A stretch of DNA of 64,000 bases from Apoderus coryli. Its lineage: Eukaryota; Arthropoda; Insecta; Coleoptera; Attelabidae. The position numbers and the translations under genes are program-made. Positions 11,101-21,350 of this stretch are shown in pieces. Every line of letters begins with the position of its first letter. Positions within the stretch are counted from its first letter, which is position 1. The notes beneath the pieces are model-generated. The model ran no database searches. It worked only from the letters and a program-made list of their open reading frames with translations, and was not told the DNA's origin. The stretch spans positions 8,134,342 through 8,198,341 of the forward strand of contig OU452216.1 in the NCBI GenBank assembly GCA_911728435.2. The letters run 5' to 3'.

Positions 11101-13157
11101 TTGATTATGCTCCAGCGGATAGTTTCTTATCAAATAATTGTGATTCTTTAAATATCACATGGAGATCAACGGAGATGTACAACACATCAATAGTTCTGTT
11201 CTTCAAAGAAGCTCGACAGTATTTCTTTATAAACAGAGTCCATTTCAACTATGTAGAAGAAAGTAGGTACAAGGAAGGTGTTAACTTACTGTTAGACTAG
11301 CTTTAGCTATTTGGCTATATAGTATTTTGGCCATCTTCAAGTATCAACTAATATTTAGCAAGATACTAGCAAAATGTCATTGCTTTTGGGCTATATACTA
11401 GCAATATAGCTAGATAAGATTTAACCGAAGGTTAATTTAATTTTCTACTAGTGTTTAACTAAGTTGTACTCAAGTATTAGCTGAAATTTTAGCCATATCC
11501 TAAGAAAATATTAGCTAATATTTATTCAAACCTTAATTGCTATTGGGCTAGCGTTGGCTAGTATTTAGAATAGTGCTAGCAATTATTTAGTTATGATATG
11601 AAGTTTTTGGCCACGCCCTGTTCTAATATTTAGCTATATACTAGCAATATAGCTAGATAAGAATTAACCAAATGTGAATCTAATTTTCTACTAGTGTTTA
11701 ATTAAGTTCGACTCAAGTATTAGCTGAAATTTTAGCCATATCCTAAGAAAATATTACCTGATGTTTATTCAAACCTTGGTTGCTTTTGGGCTAGCGTTAG
11801 CTAGTATTTAGAGTAGTTATAGCAATTATTTAGCTATGATATAGTATTTGGCCACGTCCTGTTCTAATATTGATCTAAATACTAGCAATATAGCTAGATA
11901 AGAGTTAACCAAATGTGAATCTAATTTTCTACTAGTGTTTAACTAAGTTCGACTCAAGTATTAGCTGAAATTTTAGCCATATCCTAAGAAAATATTAGCT
12001 GATATTTATTCAACCTTGGTGTTTTTGGGCTAGCGTTGGCTAGTATTTAGAGTAGTGCTAGCAATTATTTAGCTATAATATGAAGTGTTTGGTCACGTCC
12101 TGTTCTAATATTTAGCTAGATACTAGCAATATAGCGAGATAAGACTTAACCAAATATTAATCTAATTTTCTACTAGTGTTTAGCTAAGTTCGACTCAAGT
12201 ATTAGCTGAAATTTTAGCCATATCCTAAGAAAATATTAGCTGATATTTATTTAAACCTTGATTGCTATTGGGCTAGCGTTGGCTAGTATTTAGAGTAGTG
12301 TTAGCAATTATTTAGCTAAGATATGTAGTATTTGGCCACGTCCTGTTCTAATATTTAGCTATATACTAGCAATATAGCTTGATAAGATTTAACCAAAGGT
12401 TAATCTGATTTTCTACTTGTTTAACTGAGTTCTACTCAAGTATTAGCTAAAATTCCGCCGGTGTACTTTTGAGTTAGAGTTAGCTATTATTATTTGGCTA
12501 TATCCTGATCAAGTTTATCTTTAGGCTAGCTTTGGCTTAATGCAAGCTAGCATTCAAGTATTAGCTAATATTTGTATTTAGCTTGGTATTTGGTCAAGTC
12601 CCGATCAAGCATTAGCTAAGTTTTTACTAGTATTTAACGGAGTTTCATTTGTTTGCAGATAACTTAGTGAAGATAAGGAAAATTGACACAAATTTCTATC
12701 CTGATGTCGAAGATCTATCAGTAACAATAATCATGCCGGAAGGATTCACAATTGTCATATCAGGAGCAGAGTTTCTTTTTAAAATTGATGATTCAGAATT
12801 AACAAAACTTAGTATAGGTGAGCAGTTATGAGAAAGTTAAGGGTAACTTTTTAACTAATCTGAGAAAGTGCATTTAAATAGGCCGTGGAGCGATCCTCAT
12901 TTTTTTTGAGCCAGTTGATTTGCTTAAAGAATTCTCAAGTTTTAGATTAAGTCTTCTTCATTATGCCAACATTCCTCATAGATTTATTTGTTCCAGAAAC
13001 GTCTGAACCAGAAATGTGGCCCATGAAGTTATTACATATCGAAGTATCCTTGCTGTCCTTTGCAATTGTAGTGATATTAAGTATAGTCCTTTACATTTTG
13101 TACCTTAAAATACGATCTCGAAAAAACGGAATCAACATAACTGTAACACATTGTTGA
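2359..13157 (+). CDS. LAMP-like type I membrane glycoprotein, six exons
   Basis: Exons 2359-2428, 5940-6176, 9979-11027, 11091-11262, 12659-12817 and 12997-13157 join in frame at every GT-AG junction (phases 1,1,0,1,1) into 615 codons plus stop. Exon 1 encodes a signal peptide (MFVFVLKIFGLFLLGF). Exons 2-3 give a long acidic ectodomain rich in Ser, Thr and Asn with many N-x-S/T sites. Cys433 and Cys469 bound a 36-residue segment followed by SIVLFFKEARQYFFI and VHFNYVEE, resembling the first disulfide loop and following strands of lysosome-associated membrane proteins; the second LAMP cysteine pair is missing. A single helix (about 579-599) and a short basic tail follow. The tail lacks a GYxx-phi lysosomal signal and ends in Cys. 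The donor at 6153 is an alternative exon 2 end in the same phase. The membrane topology is secure; the LAMP assignment is tentative. Confidence 0.6.
2653..3808. mobile_element. Non-autonomous TIR element rich in ACGTT motifs
   Basis: The element starts CCCATGAAACACACATACG and ends with the inverted CGTATATGTGTTTACTGGG, giving imperfect terminal inverted repeats of about 30 bases. Removing it restores the mariner reading, with TT (2651-2652 and 3809-3810) as the only possible target duplication. Around 25 copies of ACGTT or AACGT are scattered through it. An internal fold-back has arms at about 2862-2894 and 2919-2950, extending with mismatches outwards. No transposase is encoded. Superfamily is unknown. 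Confidence 0.65.
3832..4440 (-). pseudogene. mariner transposase, catalytic half
   Basis: The reading begins at SILHKRLAVKKICSRWIPH (frame change near 4370) and continues through the DDE domain: GDESWIYAYEPE carries the first catalytic Asp, LHHNNASSQSAQ has lost the second (D to N), and YSPDL keeps the third. FSTPEEAVAAF, the last part before the inserted element, ends near 3812. The lost second Asp and the frameshifts show the copy is dead. Confidence 0.85.
4465..5228 (+). rRNA. 28S rRNA gene fragment (displaced pseudogene)
   Basis: Contiguous large-subunit rRNA sequence in + orientation: CTTTGGGTACTTTCAGGACC, then the conserved CCGTCTTGAAACACGGACC and AAGGAGTCTA blocks, an insect-like AT-rich expansion segment (about 4575-4660), GACCCGAAAGATGGTGAAC, the AAACCCTGATGGAGGTCCGT block, AGCTGGTTCCCTC and the GAAGTCGGAATCCGCTAAGG block, stopping at GATGGCGCTGAAGC. 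This is about 760 of roughly 4000 bases of 28S. A conserved stretch of about eight bases before AGCTGGTTCC is missing. Both ends abut short filler within a mariner transposase reading, so this is a dispersed copy and not part of an rDNA array. Confidence 0.93.
5254..5580 (-). pseudogene. mariner transposase, N-terminal DNA-binding part
   Basis: KIELNYRAIIFYNFRRGL..., then MDELNSIFGDEAPSRTSFYRWY, form the first helix-turn-helix of a mariner transposase, and the second (KIIDAVRELILQDRHVTYQEIE) follows. The reading is cut at IETTLGIIGTSI, exactly where the rRNA segment with short filler DNA begins; the protein resumes at SILHKRL on the other side of it. Confidence 0.85.
6190..9388. repeat. 333-bp satellite array, about 9.6 units
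   Basis: Using CTACTAGGATATCCC as a marker, units start at 6201, 6525, 6857, 7190, 7523, 7856, 8188, 8520, 8853 and 9186, a period of 332-333 bases. The first is 324 because it lacks about eight bases before GATGAAAAAGG, and the last stops after about 200. Units are nearly identical. Variants recur: units 4, 6 and 9 have TTGACCC for TGGACCC, and units 4 and 6 also share CTGCTA. The array sits in intron 2 of the LAMP-like gene, starting about 15 bases after the chosen splice donor. Confidence 0.97.
9389..9978 (+). other. Remainder of intron 2 of the LAMP-like gene
   Basis: AT-rich intron sequence ending in CTTTTTAG at the exon 3 acceptor. It contains one ACACCCTGTAT motif near 9913. Nothing coding is supported. 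Confidence 0.5.
11290..12640. repeat. About 240-bp TAGC/GCTA-rich tandem repeat in intron 4
   Basis: The phrase ACTAGCAATATAGC recurs near 11395, 11640, 11877, 12117 and 12362, spacing 237-245 bases. Units are several percent diverged and full of short palindromic TAGC/GCTA and CTAG motifs. The array fills almost the whole intron between the exon 4 donor (11263) and exon 5 acceptor (12658). Confidence 0.85.
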
Positions 13158-13278
13158 TCACTTGAATAATGCAACAAATTATGGATATAAGACTGAGGCG
13201 AATTGTAGTTCAATTTTACAATTAGGATGTGGATTTTGTTAAGTTTTGTAAATGATAATTGATAATAATAATTATAGA

Positions 13279-13284
13279 AAATAA
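13279..13284 (+). promoter_or_regulatory. Polyadenylation signal of the LAMP-like gene
   Basis: AATAAA lies 121 bases after the TGA of the last exon, a normal distance for a short 3' UTR. Confidence 0.5.
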
Positions 13285-14085
13285 ACGTGTGAAGTCATCT
13301 CAAATTTTTATTATATTTATATTGAACGAATGGTATGCAGTCCTGATCTCAATCCAATTGAGCATCTCTGCGACCAACTTCATCTGCGAATTGCACACGA
13401 ATTTGTTACAAAATAAGGTCATTTTGTATTTATTTGTTGCATTTTTTTCAGCGTTTGATATGAAACAGTGTATCTCCAACAAAGATAGAGATAATGTCGT
13501 GATTAAAAAAACAAAATGCTCAGTAACGATCAGAATTTAATGTGACTCCAGTTGATAATAGCTGCTATAGCTGTTGCGCTCTACAGGGTGTTCTAAATTT
13601 TGGGACAGAAACGTCTCATTGTTGCATTTCGTATACACTCAAATTGAAAGGTGTTTTGTGGGTTCTGCACAAATAGAACTGAGCATACCCACTGCCTCTG
13701 GTATTGGTTAAATAAAAAACAATTTCCATTATTATCCTAACTACACGAACGTGTCAAAAAGCTCATCATAAAGCAGGTGATACATAATAATAATTACCTA
13801 CAGTCGAAATTATACACCTAATTTTACTAAAAAAAAAATGGTAAGCCACACGACTGGTTTTGTGGTCACTATGGCGTTAAATTGTGACGACAAAATTAGC
13901 TAAATTTGTGATGCAGCTGCTATAAACATAATTTTCATCTTGAATTATTTTGTTATAATTTGAATCTAATTTTCAATTCTAACAAATGGCGTAAATAAGA
14001 TTTTTTTCATACAGAAAAGAAACGACTTCAGCTAAAGTTGGTTTGGTAATACCATCAGCTCGAAATAATGATGTTTTGAAATCGG
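13285..14085. other. Intergenic region after the LAMP-like gene
   Basis: No supported gene. It contains an ACAGGGTGT motif at 13583-13591, part of a dispersed motif found many times in the window. Confidence 0.4.
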
Positions 14086-15885
14086 AAATCATCATCATCA
14101 TCATCACTCAGCTATAGTAGTCCACTGCTGAACATAAGCCTCGCCACTCTGCTCTATCTTGAGCCATTTGTATCCAATTACCACAGATTCTTTTGATGTC
14201 ATCGGTCCATCGTGTGGGGGGCGCCCTCTACTACGATAAGCTTCGTGCCTCGGGCGCCACTCCAATAGTTTTTTAGACCATCTTCCGTCAGTGCTTCTAG
14301 CGACGTGGCCGGCCCAGTTCCACTTTAAAGTTGTTATTTTTTCGATTACATCTATAACACCTGTTCTTTGGCGAATAATTCGCAGTTTCTTTGCTGATTT
14401 TTTTGTAAGCGTCAATGTTTCGGCTCCGTATGTCATCACTGGTAATACGCACTGATTGTATACTTTTCGTTTTAGACTGATGGGAATATCCGACTTGAAA
14501 ACATACTTTAATCTTCCAAAAGATGTCCACCCCAAGCCTACTCTCCGGAGAAGTTCGCACGTCTGGTTATCCCGTCCTATTCGGATCTCATGACCCAAAT
14601 ATTTGTAGGCGGTGACCTGTTCAATAGATTTGCTTCCAACAGTTATGTTTTCATTGGGGACTAGGTTTGTCATGACTTGCGTCTTTGCAAAGTTAATTCT
14701 TAGGCCAACTTCCCTTGAAGCATTGTATAGTTTTTCCAACATCATGGACGCTTGATCTATACGGTCGGTGATAAGGACGATAATCTTTCACCGTCTATAT
14801 TTAGGCCCATTTCCCCCCATTCGATTTTCTCACAGGCATATTCGAGCAGTGTGGTGAACAGCTTTGGAGAGAAGGTATCTCCTTGACATACACCTTGTTC
14901 TATTCGGAATGTTCTTGTGTTTTTATGTAATCCTACACACGCCGTTGCTTTCTCATATATACCTTTAATCAGTGCAATGTACCTGTAATCAATTCTGCAG
15001 TCTGTGAATGATTTGAGCATATGTTGTTGGCTGATTGAGTCAAAAGCTTTTTCATAGTCTACGAAAACAAGGATGAGAGGTTTATGATATTCTGTTGATT
15101 TTTCTATAAGGGTCTTGATTATATGTAAATGGTCATTTGTACCGTACCCTGCTCGAAATCCTGCCGGTTCTTTCGGCTGGTAAAAATCTAATTTTGGAGT
15201 TGATCTTCATAAATAGTTTATACAAGTGAGATAGGAGACTAATGGCTCTGTAATTTGCTAGATTACCAATGTTCCCCTTCTTGTGCATTATTACTATAGT
15301 GGCGTTGTTCCACTTTGAATGTGTCACTCCTTGATGTAGACATTCATTAAATAATTTACATAGGGCTTTAATAACTATGTGTCCACCTTCCTTTACTGCC
15401 TCTATAACAATTTCGTCTTCTCCTGGTGACTTATTATTCTTCATCTCAGACACCGCCTTTCTTACTTCACAGTAGTTTATGGCTGGTACATCTTCAGAGC
15501 CCTGGTTCAGTATTCTTGGGATAGGTACCTCTTCTTCATCTGGTTTTCTATAAAGTTCTTCATAGAAGTCTTCGACAATTTTTCCAATTTCATCCTTGTT
15601 GCCCTGTATTAAATTTTCTGGTATCTTTTCTTATAGCCTTTGATATTTCTTTATTTAGTTGTCTTAGTTCCTCGTTGTTTGTGGTGTATTTGTTCTTTAG
15701 TTCTCTTCTTTTCGTTAGTAGCTGTTTTGTGCCTCTAGACAGTGTTTCTTCTTTTTCTCTTCTCTTTGGTTCATATCTTTTACGTGTCTCTTGCAATGCT
15801 GTACATATTTTTTCATTTAAGTTCTCAACGTCATTTTTTAGAGCCTCTCTGTATTCATCGGAGTTATTGGAAATCGCTTCTAATC
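14086..15885 (-). mobile_element. RTE-type LINE, 5' truncated
   Basis: Minus-strand readings in order: a basic coiled-coil region (RKRYEPKRREKEETLSRGTK, near 15780), the RT finger region (MKNNKSPGEDEIVIEAVKEG; WNNATIVIMHKKGN; ANYRAISLLSHLYKLF), palm and thumb (RIEQGVCQGDTFSPKLFTT; LPVMTYGAETLTLTKK), and the C-terminal WNWAGHVARSTDGRWSKK and RGRPP motifs. These are hallmarks of insect RTE ORF2. The 3' end is a GAT-repeat tail at 14088-14106, typical of RTE elements. The endonuclease is missing. The catalytic FADD block has been deleted: NIDGERLSSL runs directly into ITDRIDQASMML near 14760. Confidence 0.9.
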
Positions 15886-16612
15886 AATTTAATTCGGGTA
15901 GTTTGTCGTTGGAAAAACCGTTACGCTTTTATACAATTACGTCAACGTATTTTTCGTTCAATACCTAAAGATTTGTGATAATTTTCAATCTTCATTATAT
16001 GGTCGTTCTCGCGTGCCAGATTTTTCAATAAGATTAAAAAATTATAATAAGATTTCTTACATTTAATATACGGTAAACACTAATTATAAAACTAAACGAT
16101 TGTTTTAATACACTTCTCTTTTACATAAGGGGAACAGTGAATATAAATAAATTTAATGCAGTACCTATAGGTATAATATACAGGATGTTATTGTTTCTGC
16201 CGGTATGCCACATGAAAAATAATAATAATAATGACGATTTGTTGATACGGTTGGTGGATTTTTAACGGTCGTTATGACCATTTCACCATAACGCACCCAA
16301 ATAGATGCGAGTGCCTATCATAATAAGTACCTACCTAAGTAGAAAACTACACTTAGATTAAAAACGCTTGAATTTTAATACCCAGTATTTCTAATATGCT
16401 TTTGATGATTAAAACTTATTTTATAATAATATGAATAAAACATTAATCCTCACAAATTTGCCTTTAAAATTTATCATCTACAATTCGGGACAAACAAAAT
16501 TTAATGTATTATACCTTTTCCTTCCATAGTCCGATTTCAACCTTTTTTTTTACAAAATGTAGATAATTGGTTCGGTTTTAATTAATTTTATTCAATTTTC
16601 AAAAATACATTT
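15886..16612. other. Unassigned spacer
   Basis: AT-rich. A short + reading at 15890-15978 (YAFIQLRQRIFRSIPKDL then stop) looks protein-like but I cannot assign it. Nothing else is supported. Confidence 0.3.
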
Positions 16613-16715
16613 CAAATTTCATCCAATCACCTCTGGATTACAGCGATAATACTCTACATGTGGTGTTTTTTTTATTAAAAATTAATTAAACGTCAAACTG
16701 ACAACTGGTTTAAAA

Positions 16716-18750
16716 ATGTCGCGAAGATTTGGTATTGCATCTAACGATGCAATTAATGATATTATATCTAATGACTTGATCCTGGAGAGCAATCCCATCG
16801 AAGATATTAAGTGTGTTAAATTTCTTGGGCTTCACATAGATATAAAACTTAAATTTGAGGAACATGTGAGGCAGTTGAGTGGAAAAGTTTCGTCGGGTTG
16901 TTATGCGTTAAGGGTTGTTGCGTGCGCATTGGGATCGGAGGCTTCGCGTAGTTGAATCACATCTGAGATACGGTATAGCCTTCTGGGGTTCATACAGTCG
17001 AGCTTTATTCAAAGGTGTCTTTATTTTACAGAAACGGGCAATCCGCTATCTGTGTGGGGTTGCTGTAGGAGCAAGTTGTAGAGAAATGTTTAAGAAACAT
17101 CAAATATTGACACTCACTTTATTATTTATATTAGAAACTGTATGTCTCCTGCATATCTTCGTCTGCTCCCTCTGCTCACCGTTATCCTACAAGATTGCTC
17201 CAGCGCGCACACCTACCTATACCTCAATCAGCCTTAGCAAGGAGATCTCTCATTTATGAAAGCCGCAAAATTTATAATCACTTGCCACCAACTTTAACGG
17301 CCATGGACAATTATAGGCAATTTAGAAGTTCTGTCAAAAGAACGCTGCTTGACAGAGCCCAGAGTTTTTTTTTTCTTAACACTGTTATGTTGGGCTCACG
17401 TTTGTTATGTCTGGTAGTGCCCATGTTTTGTATTGTTCTATGGATCTATTGTTTATTGTATTGTTATGTGTATATGTTTGTAATTTTACATTTATATTTT
17501 TGTTTTTTATTTATTTGATATGATGATTGCACACTTGTGTATATGTTGTAATTTTTTAACTGTATTTTTTTTTAAGTACCTGACTTTGTCTACAAGAAAG
17601 TGTAATTCTTTATGACAATAAAGTTATATATTATATAATAATATACCAAAAAAATACAATCAAATCAAAAAAATATGTATAGAAAATATTTCTCGAGTTT
17701 TGTGCGACCAGAGAATACGAAATGAATGCTGAAACGAGTAAAATTTGGCTAATATATTGAAAGATTATGCGGTAAATATGAGAAAAGCTGACGGAACTGA
17801 ATATAAAGAAGCAACTGTAAAATCAATTTGGAATACTACGAGTAGGCTACTCCAGGAAAAATACTTCAATGACTTCAAAATTGTATTCGACCCGTTTACC
17901 AGTGTGATATTCAAAAATGCGCGAGATGCAAGAAATGCAAAAAGTATCTAAATGATTACAGCAGGATCCGAACAAACGAAAATGCAGTTCATCAAATTTG
18001 AGTTCAAGTGATTTGGCTAGAATTATTGGATTATGGGATGAATGTACACCAGAAGGTTTATAAAAATTTGTTTACCATATTGTAGCTGTTGAGTTAGCTT
18101 GGCGAGGTGGTGAACCAGCTGATTGCCTTATAGATTATTTCACGATTGAGAAAAATAATGATGGAACGCCAACCAACAGAATTGAATACAATCTAATATT
18201 CAGTAAAACATGCCAAGGAGGATCGAAAAGTTGTACAAATAGTAAGTGGCTTGTTCCAAATATTGCAAACGAAATTGCATGCCCTGTTCGGTTATTCCAT
18301 AAATTATTGTCCAAAAGGGGGAAAAATATTACTTCCAGTCGCCTATTTTTGAGACCAAATCATTTCTGGAAATCCGAAAGTGACACATGGTTTGACAATA
18401 TACCGGTAGGCAAGAACACAATTAATATGTGGACCAAATCATCCGCGCAAGCTATTGGTTTAGACACTAAGTGTAAAAAGATATCCAATCATTCGAACAG
18501 ATCAACTGCAGTTAGCCATTTGGCAAATAAAGGAAGTCCTGAACAGCAATTAATAAAAATAACAGGACATAGCAGCTCTAATTCAATTAAACCGTACTTG
18601 AATATTAACCAAGAACGCCATGGTGAAATAATCAACACCATGCGAGGAATTTCTTCAACAGTGGAAATTAACAATCCGTCAACTTCAGCAAACTCTTCTT
18701 CCAATTTAACATTTACCAATTGTACTTTTCACAACTGTAGTTTTAAATAA
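16716..18750 (+). pseudogene. Crypton-like tyrosine recombinase, copy 1
   Basis: Across copies the intact protein would be about 430 residues. It starts MSRRFGIASNDAINDII, then an N-terminal core-binding region (KIFLEFCATREYEL; ILKDYAVNMRKADGTEYKEA), a middle region (AVELAWRGGEPADCLIDYF) and the catalytic C-terminal domain. This holds NHSNRSTAVS (HxxR) and GHSSSNSIKPYL (His and the nucleophilic Tyr), then ends NCTFHNCSFK. That arrangement is the DUF3504/KIAA1958-type tyrosine recombinase of Cryptons. Copy 1 has a stop in the first core region (YV*KIF), an eight-base deletion near 17740, a stop near 18061 and the LINE insertion. The open catalytic part is 18307-18750. Confidence 0.87.
16773..17635 (+). 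mobile_element. Non-LTR 3' fragment inserted in Crypton copy 1
   Basis: It encodes only the RT thumb and C-terminal part: DIKCVKFLGLHIDIKLKFEE, then in another frame VESHLRYGIAFWGSYSRA and IRYLCGVAVGASCREMFKK, then SLIYESRKIYNHLPPTL and VKRTLL. It ends in an A/T-rich tail after AATAAAG. The flanks (ATTATATCTAAT on the left, ATTATATAATAATA on the right) look like an imperfect target-site duplication of the Crypton sequence. Confidence 0.8.
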
Positions 18751-18962
18751 AAATGAATAATATTTGTTTGATTAAAACTAATACATTTTGTATTGAAAAT
18801 TATTAAACGTCAGATTGACAATCAAATTTTTGATATCTACAAAGTAAAAGAAGAATCCTTCAAGCGAGTTGCTCAAGGATAATAGCAACACGCTTTCGGC
18901 ATTCTCTATGACAAAATTATCTCGGTATTATCAAGACCCTAGGGGTATTACTACTGAAAGGG

Positions 18963-20164
18963 TCAGCTTGTTTTTATTGACAGAGTAACTTTAACTGCCG
19001 AAAGGTACATTCAACATCATATGCTTCCCAGTTAGCTTTTCGAGGATCATTTTATACTTTGGGATTAGATCTTCTTCTTCATACTTTCCTTCCAGAATTG
19101 CATCAGTTCATTTTTTATTTATAAAAAAAATTACTGACACTCCACTGTAAATAAATCTAAGACGACGCGACGCTCCGTAGTTTGTTGCCTTGCTGGCGAT
19201 TCAATTTCATAACAACCATAATATAAAGACCTTGCCTAGACAACGAGACGGTTATATTTATCAAGTGGTCTAGAAGGAAATCAAGTCTGAACTTTCTTAT
19301 ACCTACATAATATGCACTTAGTATATTTACCTAAATACCGTTGAGATTTCTTTAGATAGATAGCAGCCAAGTACGACTTATAATTACTATTTTTATTATT
19401 TTGTACTCAAAGGGGTTGTATGCTTTTACAATACAATCGCTTCAATTGTAAAATGAAATGATTTTAGAGATATAAATCAAACTATATTTTTTAAATTGGT
19501 CAAGTTTATCCAAAAATATATAGTTTACTATATTTATTTTCATTAGTTTAAAAGTTATAAGCATGTTTCATAAATAAAAAAAATATATAGAAAGGTTCTA
19601 CCAGAGATATCCGTTAAGGACAGCCAAAAAGGACACCCTGTACGTTTACAACACAGCCTTATTAAAGAATGAAACAAATAAATAAAGATTTCCGAGAACT
19701 TGGCATGTAAATATGAAGAACCAAGGCAAGGCAGACTCCTCAAAACCTATAGGTAACAATTATTAAAATAATGTGGTAACAATATCTTGTTACGCCTCTG
19801 GTGTTTCTATTGCAATATATTGTAAATAGGTTGTCTTACACTTAAAGGTATCCGTAGACCGTATCGGTCAAGCAGGTGCCTCCTCTCACAATTTAAATAG
19901 AGGTAAGTCACCAATCAATTCGTTATGGTTGTTATAGTTTAAAAAAAACTCCCTCAATTATTCAAAGTTCGGGTTTCCAACGGTCCTTTTCATACCAGAT
20001 TTGTAAAATTTTTAATAAAAAATAAAATAAAAAAAACTCTGTAATCTTATACTTAATTCGCTAATTTTGAGTTTTGTTTTGACTATTATTGTTGTTTTTT
20101 TTTTGTATTGTTGCTATGATTATTTTTGTAATATTTTGTTATATTTTTTTTTTAATTTCACCGG
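18963..20164. other. Unassigned spacer
   Basis: No gene supported. An ACACCCTGTA motif is at 19633. The region near 19130-19200 reads like ordinary single-copy AT-rich DNA. Confidence 0.3.
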
Positions 20165-21350
20165 AAAACGCAAAAACCACTTAACTGATTTTAACCAAAT
20201 TTGGTACAAAAATTCTATAGGACATGGCAAGGAGGTGATTAGATTTTGGGAAACATTGAGCGTAGGCAAGGGGTTTAAAAGAGGGTTCAAATATTAAAAA
20301 AATACATAGTTCTTAAACTTATCCGAAATACTGTATTATTTTTTACGCATTTAATTGAATATAACCTAAAATATTTAACATAAAATTTTAGACCACATTG
20401 GCGTTCGAAAATAGTGTAAAATGGGGTAAAAAAGATTTAAAAAAAACGTAAAATATTGATTAGTTATTTATACCTTTGATAGAATATAACCTATAAAATG
20501 TGTCATAAATAGCTTACTTTCATAGGCGTTCGTAAATAGTGGAAAAGGGGTCAAAACATAAAAAATATATATTTCCTAAACTTATTCGAAATATGGAATA
20601 ATTTTTCATAGTTGTGATACAATATAAGCTAAAAAATATTCCATAAAAAAATTGGTTCACACAGGCGTTCGAAAATGGTTTAAAAAAAGGGTCAAAAACG
20701 AAAAAAAAATGTTTCTCAAATATACCAGAAAAATTGGCTAATTATATATAGCTTTGATATAAGATAACCTACAAAATGCAGGATAAAATTTTTATTTAAA
20801 TAGGCGTTCGTAAATAGTAGAAAAAGGAGTAAAAAAAAAAATATATTTAAATAGTTGAATTGGTGTTAAAAATACACGACAAAAATTAATGTACCATAGG
20901 CGTCCGTGAAAATTCTATAAAAGGGTCAGAAAAAAATTGTATCCCTGATAACTCAAAAACCACTTAACGGATTTTAACCACATTTGGTACGGAAATACTA
21001 CAGGATATTTATAGGTGGTGATTAACATTGAGCGTAGGCAAGGGGTTGAAAAGAGGGTTAAAAAAATCATAGTTCCTAAACTTATCCGAAATATGCATAT
21101 TTTTTTTGTGCGTTTAATTAAATATAATCTAAAATATTTAACCTAAACAATTAGACCCCACATTGACATTCGAAAAAAGTGTAAAATGGGGTACAAAGGT
21201 TAGAAAAAAACGTATTTCTTAAACATAGCAGAAATATTGACTAGTTATTTATAGCTTTGATAGAATGTAAGCTATAAAATGTGTTATAAATAACTTGTGT
21301 TTTCATAGGCGTTCGTAAATAGTGTAAAAAAGGGTCAAACACGAAATATA
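20165..21350. repeat. Diverged tandem repeat with GGCGTTCG(T/A)AAATAG motif
   Basis: The motif GGCGTTCG followed by AAATAGTG and AAAAGGGGTCAAA recurs near 20401, 20527, 20664, 20803, 20902 (GGCGTCCG) and 21310, spacings about 97-140 bases. A second layer is visible: ACCACTTAACTGATTTTAAC with ATTTGGTAC, then TTGAGCGTAGGCAAGGGGTT occurs at 20176-20275 and again at 20950-21050, about 770 bases apart. Units are strongly diverged. Confidence 0.65.

Larger units (their letters stand above)
16613..18962 (+). mobile_element. Crypton-like element copy 1, interrupted by a LINE
   Basis: The 5' UTR (AAATTTCATCCAATCACCT) is shared with copy 3. A dyad TTAAACGTCAAACTGAC lies at about 16686, followed by ATGTCGCG (16716). 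The reading is interrupted after IINDII by a LINE 3' end (16773-17635) and resumes at 17636. The 3' end is shared with the other copies: CGTCAGATTGACAA at about 18810, part of a hairpin, then ACCCTAGG and TATTACTACTG ending near 18962. Confidence 0.85.
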
